11,974 nt of DNA from an uncultured Muribaculaceae bacterium (GTDB lineage Bacteria > Bacteroidota > Bacteroidia > Bacteroidales > Muribaculaceae): NCBI GenBank assembly GCA_910583795.1, contig CAJTZQ010000092.1, positions 1 through 11,974 of the forward strand, in the 5' to 3' direction. Made by a program: the position numbers and the translations under genes. The notes below the pieces were generated by a model. The model made no database searches. It was not told the DNA's origin and saw only the letters and a program-made list of their open reading frames with translations. This document shows, piece by piece, positions 6,879 through 11,974 of the stretch. How positions within the stretch are numbered: the first letter of the stretch is position 1; every line of letters starts with the position of its first letter.

Positions 6879-7110
6879 GGTCGTTGGTTTTTGTTTTTGG
6901 GTCGTTGGTCGTTGGTCTTTGGTCGTTGGTCTTTGGTCGAGGGTTTATAGTTTATAATTTAAGAATAATCTGAAACTTACTATTCATAACTAATGACTAA
7001 TAAATTAATGACTAATGACTAATAAACTAATGACTAATAAACTAATGACTAATAAACTAATGACTAATAAACTAATGACTAATGACTCTAAACTCTAAAC
7101 TTAAAACTTA
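6879..7110. repeat. Heptad array B (GGTCGTT units, core, 15-bp units)
   Basis: From left on the plus strand: six 7-bp units GGTCGTT/GGTCTTT at 6900-6941; a G/T-rich stretch ending in the core TTAAGAATAATCTG (6959-6972); then the 15-bp unit ACTAATGACTAATAA. That unit is perfect at 6989-7003 and four times in a row at 7011-7070, with a near copy at 7071-7085. The 15-mer is itself a 7-mer plus an 8-mer. Units AAACTCT and AAACTTA follow to about 7110. The array fills the whole tsaE-birA gap and runs into the 3' end of tsaE. Confidence 0.9.
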
Positions 7111-7508
7111 ATAACCCTCCGTCCGTCGGGCATTTCCGTTATTCTCACCTCTACAGTCTCTTCCGGGAGGAGCGAACCTAACCGGTCAGGCCATTCTATC
7201 AGGCATAGGTGTCCTGAATAGAAATAGTCTTCCGCCCCCATATCCAAGGCTTCGGCAGGGGAATCAAGACGATAAAAATCAAAATGATATATTGGAGAAC
7301 CGTCAGACGCACGATATTCGTTGACAATGCTGAACGTAGGACTGCCTGAATCGTCGGATGCCCCTAATTGCCGGCACACCTCCGTTATGAAAGTAGTTTT
7401 CCCGGCACCCATCTCCCCCTCGAAAGCGAAGATGCGGTTTTCTCCGATTGCCTCTATAAAAGCCGCCGCCGCTTCAGGCAGATTGTCTAATGAAAATAAA
7501 TATTCCAT
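7101..7508 (-). CDS. tsaE: TsaE, ATPase of tRNA threonylcarbamoyladenosine synthesis
   Basis: The 135-residue length is normal. The P-loop GEMGAGKTT lies at residues 31-39 (K37). It is followed by the family motifs SPTFSIVNEY (56-65), HFDFYRL (75-81, D77) and LIEWPDR (103-109, E105-W106). TsaE works with TsaB and TsaD to form t6A37 on tRNAs that read ANN codons. It heads the minus operon just downstream of a promoter box. The final residues (VIKF) and the stop codon are written in repeat-like sequence continuous with array B, so the array edge supplies the gene's end. Confidence 0.95.
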   Translation of the reverse strand: MEYLFSLDNLPEAAAAFIEAIGENRIFAFEGEMGAGKTTFITEVCRQLGASDDSGSPTFSIVNEYRASDGSPIYHFDFYRLDSPAEALDMGAEDYFYSGHLCLIEWPDRLGSLLPEETVEVRITEMPDGRRVIKF

Positions 7509-7527
7509 AATTTATGGTTTTATACTG

Positions 7528-7561
7528 CAAATTTAGTAAAATTTATTCAAGAAATTCTCAA
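7528..7561 (-). promoter_or_regulatory. tsaE: Probable promoter of the tsaE-birA operon
   Basis: On the minus strand TAAATTTG at 7535-7528 matches TAnnTTTG. The nearest upstream TTG (7561-7559) is 23 bp away, 3 bp longer than in the two better promoters of this window. The leader before the ATG at 7508 would be about 13 nt. Confidence 0.4.
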
Positions 7562-7599
7562 TCGACCCGCATACGCGACATAAATTGGGATTATTTTAT

Positions 7600-7607
7600 T
7601 ATTTTTG
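7600..7607 (+). promoter_or_regulatory. Possible -7 box for the dehydrogenase gene
   Basis: TATTTTTG matches TAnnTTTG, but no TTG lies 20 bp upstream. If used, transcription would start near 7613 and the whole of array C would be in a leader of about 170 nt before the ATG at 7786. Confidence 0.35.
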
Positions 7608-7614
7608 CAAGATA

Positions 7615-7776
7615 GTTGGGAGTTGTCCGTTGTCCGTTTCCCGTTGTCCGATGAATCTGCGGAAAACTGACAACCGACAACAGAAAACGGAAAACGAAAA
7701 ACTGACAACTGACAACCGACAACGGAAAACGGAAAACTGAAAACGGAAAACTGAAAACATAAAACATAAAACTAAA
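7615..7776. repeat. Heptad array C (GTTGTCC units, core, 16 AACnGAn units)
   Basis: Five 7-bp units (GTTGGGA, then GTTGTCC twice, GTTTCCC, GTTGTCC) run 7615-7649. A core GATGAATCTG (7650-7659) follows. From 7665 to 7776 come 16 consecutive heptads with no break in phase, nearly all AACnGAn (for example AACTGAC, AACCGAC, AACGGAA) and ending AACATAA, AACATAA, AACTAAA. The left units are reverse complements of the right type (AACGGAC), so the element is an imperfect foldback. It ends 9 nt before the dehydrogenase ATG. Confidence 0.9.
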
Positions 7777-7785
7777 TATACAAGA

Positions 7786-8991
7786 ATGGGAAAAGTTGTG
7801 ATCATCGGCGCAGGTGGCGTCGGAACAGTTGTGGCTGCTAAATGCGCCCAGAACCCTGACGTTTTCTCAGAAATCGTCATCGCCTCACGCACAAAAGAGA
7901 AGTGCGACCGTCTGGCGCAGCGTATCGGCGCCCCCAACATCAAGACAGATCAGGTAGACGCCAACTCCGTTGAGCAGCTCTGCGAGCTTTTCAACCGTCA
8001 TAAACCCGACATCTGTATCAATGTCGCTCTCCCTTATCAGGACCTCACCATCATGGAGGCATGTCTTCAGTGTGGCGTCAACTATCTCGACACCGCCAAC
8101 TATGAGCCTGAGGATGAGGCACATTTCGAATATAGCTGGCAGTGGGCTTACCGCGAGAGATTCGAAAAGGCAGGGCTCACAGCTATCCTCGGATGCGGAT
8201 TCGACCCCGGGGTGTCTGCTGTGTTCGTGGCTTATGCCGCCAAGCATCATTTCTCTGAAATGCAATATCTCGACATCGTAGACTGCAACGCCGGAAACCA
8301 TGGCAAGGCATTCGCCACCAACTTCAATCCGGAGATTAATATCCGCGAGATCACACAGAAAGGGAAGTATTGGCAGGATGGCAAATGGGTTGAGACCGAA
8401 AACCTTGAGATCCACCGTCCGCTCAACTACCCCAACATCGGCGAGCGCGAGTCTTACCTTCTCTATCACGAAGAGCTTGAGAGCCTCGTGATCAATTATC
8501 CCACTATACGGCGCGCACGTTTCTGGATGACTTTCGGGCAGGAATATCTCACCCATCTGCGTGTGATTCAAGACATAGGCATGGCTCGTATCGACCCTGT
8601 AATGTATGAAGGTAAGGAGATCGTGCCCATACAGTTCCTGAAGGCTGTCCTCCCTGATCCCGGTTCTCTCGGAGAAAACTATACCGGCGAGACATCTATC
8701 GGATGCCGCATATCCGGGCTCGACAAGCAGGGTAAGGAATCGACATACTACATCTACAACAACTGCTCTCACGAGGCTGCTTATAAGGAGACAGGTGCTC
8801 AGGCTGTCAGCTACACCACCGGTGTCCCGGCAATGGTAGGCGCCTACATGTTCCTCACCGGCAAGTGGGTTAAACCCGGTGTACACAACGTTGAGGAGTT
8901 CGATCCGGATCCGTTCCTTGAGAAACTTGCAGTCAGCGGACTTCCATGGCATGTGATCGTAGACGGTGATATCGAGTTTGACGATAAATGA
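7786..8991 (+). CDS. Carboxynorspermidine/carboxyspermidine dehydrogenase (saccharopine dehydrogenase family)
   Basis: The 401-residue protein begins with a Rossmann nucleotide-binding loop, VVIIGAGGVG (GxGGxG at residues 8-13), followed by IASRTKEKCDRLA, typical of saccharopine-dehydrogenase-like enzymes. NVALPYQDLTIMEACLQCGVNYLDTANYEP and GCGFDPGVSAVF match in outline the Bacteroidota carboxyspermidine dehydrogenase group. That enzyme uses NADPH to condense aspartate beta-semialdehyde with putrescine (or diaminopropane), and a decarboxylase then yields spermidine or norspermidine. Genome annotation often calls it saccharopine dehydrogenase, but true lysine metabolism is unlikely here. The decarboxylase partner is not in the window. 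The start at 7786 follows directly on an A-rich leader made of array C. The next gene follows after 171 nt. Confidence 0.85.
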   Translation: MGKVVIIGAGGVGTVVAAKCAQNPDVFSEIVIASRTKEKCDRLAQRIGAPNIKTDQVDANSVEQLCELFNRHKPDICINVALPYQDLTIMEACLQCGVNYLDTANYEPEDEAHFEYSWQWAYRERFEKAGLTAILGCGFDPGVSAVFVAYAAKHHFSEMQYLDIVDCNAGNHGKAFATNFNPEINIREITQKGKYWQDGKWVETENLEIHRPLNYPNIGERESYLLYHEELESLVINYPTIRRARFWMTFGQEYLTHLRVIQDIGMARIDPVMYEGKEIVPIQFLKAVLPDPGSLGENYTGETSIGCRISGLDKQGKESTYYIYNNCSHEAAYKETGAQAVSYTTGVPAMVGAYMFLTGKWVKPGVHNVEEFDPDPFLEKLAVSGLPWHVIVDGDIEFDDK

Positions 8992-9150
8992 GAATTGAGT
9001 TTTGAGTTGTGAGTTGTGAGTTTATGGGTTAGGGTTTAGAGTTTAGGGTTTATGGGTTAAGAATAATCTGGAATCCAATGACTAATGACTAATAAACTAA
9101 TGACTCACAACTCACAACCCACAACTCAAAACTCACAACCCACAACTAAA
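8992..9150. repeat. Heptad array D (TTGTGAG and TTTAGGG units, core, AACTCAC units)
   Basis: The array begins directly after the dehydrogenase stop. The G/T side (8997-9056) has TTTTGAG, TTGTGAG twice, then TTTATGGG, TTAGGG, TTTAGAG, TTTAGGG and TTTATGGG. The core TTAAGAATAATCTG (9057-9070) is identical to that of array B. AATGACT/AATAAACT units follow (9077-9105), as in B. Six in-phase heptads AACTCAC/AACCCAC/AACTCAA/AACTAAA run 9109-9150. The outer arms are reverse complements over about 20 bp with a one-unit shift. It ends 12 nt before the GH31 ATG. Confidence 0.9.
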
Positions 9151-9162
9151 TAAAAATCTTAC

Positions 9163-11589
9163 ATGAAAATATCTTACATTATTATAGCGGCATCAATTGC
9201 AGCCGCCGCTTTCTTCGTAGCCTCTTGTGCAAGCCGCGAAGGTATCCGCGAAATCGACGGCGGATATGAGGTAGATACCGATAAAGGGACAGTGACCGTT
9301 CAACCTCTCACAGACAATATTTTCCGTGTCACAGCTCAGCCTGCCGCCACAGAACTTACTTATACCCCTTCGCAATCGGCTATACTTGCCCCGCAAAAAG
9401 TGGATATAAAGACGAAAGCTTCTTCTAACGCTTTCAGCATCAGCTCCCCCACCACAACTGTGCGTATCGACCGCAAGACGGGACAGGTGTCTTTCCTTGA
9501 CAAAGAAGGGAAAATCCTCCTTTCCGAAACCGGAGGTGTAGACAATTCCGGCGACGTCAAGACAGTGACTTTCAACGGTGAAGCTCCCGGAGAACTTTAC
9601 GGTGCCGGTGAACGCGGTCATTCTCTTAAACTTAACGGAGATTCCCTCATGATGTACAACCGTCAGAACTACGGCTACACTGCAGGCGATCCCCGCATCT
9701 CGCAGATGGGTATCACCGCCCCGTATTTCGCTTCCGACAAGGGATACGGCGTCCTTTTCGATGACTACAACGAGGCACTCCTTGTGCTCGGTGATACAAT
9801 CAAATATTCTTCTGAAACACCCAAGCCGCTTTCCTACTATTTCATCAACGGAGAAAATACACTCGCGGGAACAACCGAGGGTTATACTCTCCTGACAGGG
9901 CGTCAAGACCTCCCCCCCTTCTGGAGTCTCGGATACATAACATCCAAATATGGCTATCACAACCAGAAAGAGGCACTCGGGGCAATTGACTCACTCAAGA
10001 CCCGTGGATACCCGGTAGACGGCATGGTGCTCGACCTTTACTGGTATGGGGTCGAGACCGACATGGGTCGCCTCGAATGGGACAAGAAACAATGGCCAGA
10101 CCATAAGGCGATGATCGATTCCCTAAAAAAACAGGGTGTTAACCTTGTTCTTATCTCCCAGCCCTATATCAACAAGAAGGGAGCCATCGACAACTATAAT
10201 CTCCTCACAGAAAAGAAAATGCTGACACTTGACTCCGTAGGCGACACCCACGACGTCACCACATGGGTGGGCGATGCCGGCATGTTTGACGTCAGCAATC
10301 CCGCAACCCGCGAATGGCTCTGGAACCGGCTGAAAGGTCTCACTGCCGAAGGAATTTCCGGATGGTGGGGCGACCTTGGCGAGCCGGAGGTGCATCCCCG
10401 CACCATCATGCATGCCAACGGAGAGTCTGCGCCACAATACCACAACGTATATTGCAACGAATGGTCAAAGTTGATCTATGAAGGGCTACGCAAAGATTTT
10501 CCGGAGATGCGTCCGCTCCTGATGATGCGCGGCGGCACAGCAGGATTGCAACGTTACAGCGTATTCCCCTGGACCACCGACGTTTCTCGTTCATGGGGCG
10601 GCTTCCAACCTCAGGTGAATCTTATGCTCAACTCCGGTCTTTCCGGACTCGGGTATATGAGCAGCGACCTTGGCGGGTTTGCCGTTGATCCGGAACATCC
10701 CCGCGACGAAGAACTATACGTTCGCTGGGTGCAGACGGGAGTTTTCACGCCTATGATGCGTACGCATGCCCAGCAACAGCCTGAGCCATATCATTACCCC
10801 GACAGCGAAGAAATTCTTAAGAAGTATGTGAAGATGCGTTATGAGTGGCTTCCCTACAATTATACTCTCGCATATGAGAACTCGGCATTCGGCAAGCCAC
10901 TTGCGCGTCCGTTGAATTTCAACGGCGACAATCCTGGCGCGAAATATTCATCTCTCACCGACGAGTATCTCTGGGGCGACGAAGTGCTTGTCGCGCCTGT
11001 GATGGAGCAGGGGGCACGTCAGCGCAAAGTGCTCTTCCCGGCGGGCGAATGGATCAACTACAACCATACTTCCGAGTGTTACAAGGGTGGAAGCGAGGCG
11101 GTTGTAAAAGCTCCGCTCGATGAGCTTCCCATGTTTGTGCGTGCAGGCTCGTTCATTCCTCTTTACAACTCTCATATAGAGAACGTCACTCAGTATGATC
11201 CGCAGTTCATAACCGTGCGCTATTATCCTTCAGCCAATAAGAGCGAGTATACTATGTTTGACGATAACCGCCTCTCCCCCACTTCACTTGCCGACGGCAA
11301 CTATCAGTTGACTTATTTCACCGGCGAGAGCAATGACGGCAAGACCACGATATCCCTTAAATCAAACGGTGGCAAATATATCGGTATGCCTGATGTTAGA
11401 ATGATGACTTTTGAGATTGTCAATGCCGGTAAGCCACAGAGCGTAAAGCTCTCTGACGGCACAGTGCTTGAAGAGGCTATGTCGCTTAAAGCCGTGCGCC
11501 AATATGGCTGGGTGTATGATGAAACCACCAACAGTCTCTTCATCCGTTTCCCCTGGGACTACACCAACATCGGGATTCAGGTTGATTAA
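9163..11589 (+). CDS. GH31 glycoside hydrolase lipoprotein, alpha-glucosidase/alpha-transglucosylase type
   Basis: The product has 808 residues. A hydrophobic signal ends in the lipobox VASC (Cys22), so it should be a lipid-anchored envelope protein. An N-terminal beta-sandwich (about 23-250) precedes the TIM barrel (about 251-590), which begins LPPFWSLGYITSKYGY. The nucleophile motif is WWGDLGEPE with D404, and the acid/base motif is WTTDVSRSWGG with D473. SSDLGGF and RTHAQQQPEPY follow, then C-terminal beta-domains. From memory these blocks resemble Cellvibrio Agd31B, an oligosaccharide 4-alpha-glucosyltransferase that lacks a PA14 insert, more than classical maltases or xylosidases. A Thr replaces the usual Gly before the acid/base Asp. 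It likely acts on maltooligosaccharides in the periplasm or at the surface. No SusC/D partners are present. No promoter box was seen in the gap, so readthrough from the dehydrogenase is plausible. Confidence 0.9.
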   Translation: MKISYIIIAASIAAAAFFVASCASREGIREIDGGYEVDTDKGTVTVQPLTDNIFRVTAQPAATELTYTPSQSAILAPQKVDIKTKASSNAFSISSPTTTVRIDRKTGQVSFLDKEGKILLSETGGVDNSGDVKTVTFNGEAPGELYGAGERGHSLKLNGDSLMMYNRQNYGYTAGDPRISQMGITAPYFASDKGYGVLFDDYNEALLVLGDTIKYSSETPKPLSYYFINGENTLAGTTEGYTLLTGRQDLPPFWSLGYITSKYGYHNQKEALGAIDSLKTRGYPVDGMVLDLYWYGVETDMGRLEWDKKQWPDHKAMIDSLKKQGVNLVLISQPYINKKGAIDNYNLLTEKKMLTLDSVGDTHDVTTWVGDAGMFDVSNPATREWLWNRLKGLTAEGISGWWGDLGEPEVHPRTIMHANGESAPQYHNVYCNEWSKLIYEGLRKDFPEMRPLLMMRGGTAGLQRYSVFPWTTDVSRSWGGFQPQVNLMLNSGLSGLGYMSSDLGGFAVDPEHPRDEELYVRWVQTGVFTPMMRTHAQQQPEPYHYPDSEEILKKYVKMRYEWLPYNYTLAYENSAFGKPLARPLNFNGDNPGAKYSSLTDEYLWGDEVLVAPVMEQGARQRKVLFPAGEWINYNHTSECYKGGSEAVVKAPLDELPMFVRAGSFIPLYNSHIENVTQYDPQFITVRYYPSANKSEYTMFDDNRLSPTSLADGNYQLTYFTGESNDGKTTISLKSNGGKYIGMPDVRMMTFEIVNAGKPQSVKLSDGTVLEEAMSLKAVRQYGWVYDETTNSLFIRFPWDYTNIGIQVD

Positions 11590-11616
11590 CATAGGAGCAT
11601 AAAGGCAATTTCAATC

Positions 11617-11681
11617 AACAAAAGGACAAAGCACATAAGGTTTTAATAGTTAAAATCTTATGTGCTTTGTCCTTTTGTTTT
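11617..11681 (+). terminator. Very long perfect hairpin, probably bidirectional terminator
   Basis: The outer stem pairs 11617-11639 with 11657-11679 (23 bp, no mismatch). It continues inward through 11640-11646 with 11650-11656, including one G-U pair, leaving a 3-nt loop TAG. A short T-run ends the plus-strand side, 28 nt after the GH31 stop. On the minus strand TTTTG also follows the stem. The stem of about 30 bp is far longer than termination needs. Confidence 0.8.
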
Positions 11682-11819
11682 CTATTCGATTTCGGGGTTG
11701 TTGACCAGGCTGAAGAAGTTGACATAGACCAGATCCCGGTTCTTGATCTTAAAAACAGTCCGCCGGTCTTAATTCGTATTCTTTGGCATTAACTCGTATG
11801 GGAATTTGCCCCGATAATT
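11682..11819 (-). pseudogene. Possible decayed gene end
   Basis: On the minus strand one frame reads KFPYELMPKNTN, a stop (TAA at 11771-11769), then DRRTVFKIKNRDLVYVNFFS and a few more residues to a TAG at 11684-11682, just before the long hairpin. The 28-codon second half has no start codon, but its composition looks coding (regular K/R, V/F/Y alternation). It may be the 3' end of a broken gene. I do not recognise the family. Short open frames arise by chance, so this is weak. Confidence 0.3.
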
Positions 11820-11904
11820 TAATCTGCTTTGCAAGTGAAAAGTTTAAAGAATTCAGTAAATCAGCAAAATAACCAATTATATTGAATTTTAAACGTTTAG
11901 ATAT

Positions 11905-11943
11905 ATAAAAAATTAAGTCTCTCTTCTTAAGAGAGACTTAATT
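11905..11943 (-). terminator. Intrinsic terminator of a minus-strand gene outside the window
   Basis: A perfect 15-bp inverted repeat pairs 11911-11925 with 11929-11943 around a 3-nt loop. On the minus strand it is followed by a run of six T; on the plus strand there is none. It is oriented to end a transcript coming from the right of the window. Confidence 0.75.
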
Positions 11944-11948
11944 GCTTG

Positions 11949-11956
11949 CAAAGTTA
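11949..11956 (-). promoter_or_regulatory. -7-like box directly upstream of the edge hairpin
   Basis: On the minus strand TAACTTTG (11956-11949) matches TAnnTTTG and is identical to the tRNA-Arg box. The -33 position falls beyond the window edge. Transcription would begin at the foot of the hairpin at 11911-11943. It could be a chance match. Confidence 0.25.
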
Positions 11957-11974
11957 ATATATATTTCAGAAATA

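Noticed and set aside
6879..7110. CRISPR array
   Set aside because: Units are 7-15 bp, directly tandem, with no unique spacers and no cas genes.
7885..8952. Long minus-strand open frame opposite the dehydrogenase
   Set aside because: It is a shadow of a strongly recognisable plus-strand enzyme; its translation has no coherent family motif.
9021..9056. True telomere or G-quadruplex from TTTAGGG units
   Set aside because: Only a few mixed units in a bacterial gap; G-runs of three are too few and irregular, and the heptads are better explained as part of the shared array family.

Overview
The window looks like the chromosome of a gut-type Bacteroidota, probably order Bacteroidales and possibly a Muribaculaceae-like genus. 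The genus-level guess is inference. Support comes from several upstream regions carrying the Bacteroidota promoter box TAnnTTTG, two of them with a TTG 20 bp upstream. Start codons have A-rich leaders and no clear Shine-Dalgarno sequence. There are secreted and lipoprotein glycoside hydrolases, a C-terminus resembling a type IX secretion sorting tail, and a carboxyspermidine-type dehydrogenase, the spermidine route typical of this phylum.

Layout. (1) Bases 1-2458 are an accessory segment. A ribbon-helix-helix antitoxin, a YafQ-type RNase toxin and a HAD phosphatase form a tight three-gene unit (223-1264), followed by a separately promoted RhuM-family gene (1451-2458). (2) A secreted GH128-like glucanase (2545-4083) follows. 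It converges on a tRNA-Arg(UCU) gene on the minus strand (4182-4255), which has its own hairpin terminator. (3) A minus-strand housekeeping operon reads from 7508 down to 4445: tsaE, birA, a YbhN/LPG-synthase-like membrane protein and a one-TM hypothetical protein. (4) Diverging from tsaE on the plus strand are a carboxynorspermidine/carboxyspermidine dehydrogenase (7786-8991) and a GH31 lipoprotein (9163-11589) resembling alpha-transglucosylases, closed by a very long perfect hairpin. (5) The right edge (11590-11974) holds that hairpin, a small decayed reading frame and a second terminator serving a gene outside the window.

The most unusual feature is not a gene. Every intergenic gap between 5.0 and 9.2 kb is filled by arrays of degenerate 7-bp units, four arrays in all. 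Each array has its own unit sequence, but all share a period of seven and strong strand asymmetry. One side is G/T-rich and the other A/C-rich on the plus strand, and three of the four arrays have a short ATCTG-containing core between the two sides. In all four cases the gene starting at the array edge has an A/C-rich, G-poor leader on its coding strand. I know of no named repeat family that matches this. It is my main candidate for an undescribed system.
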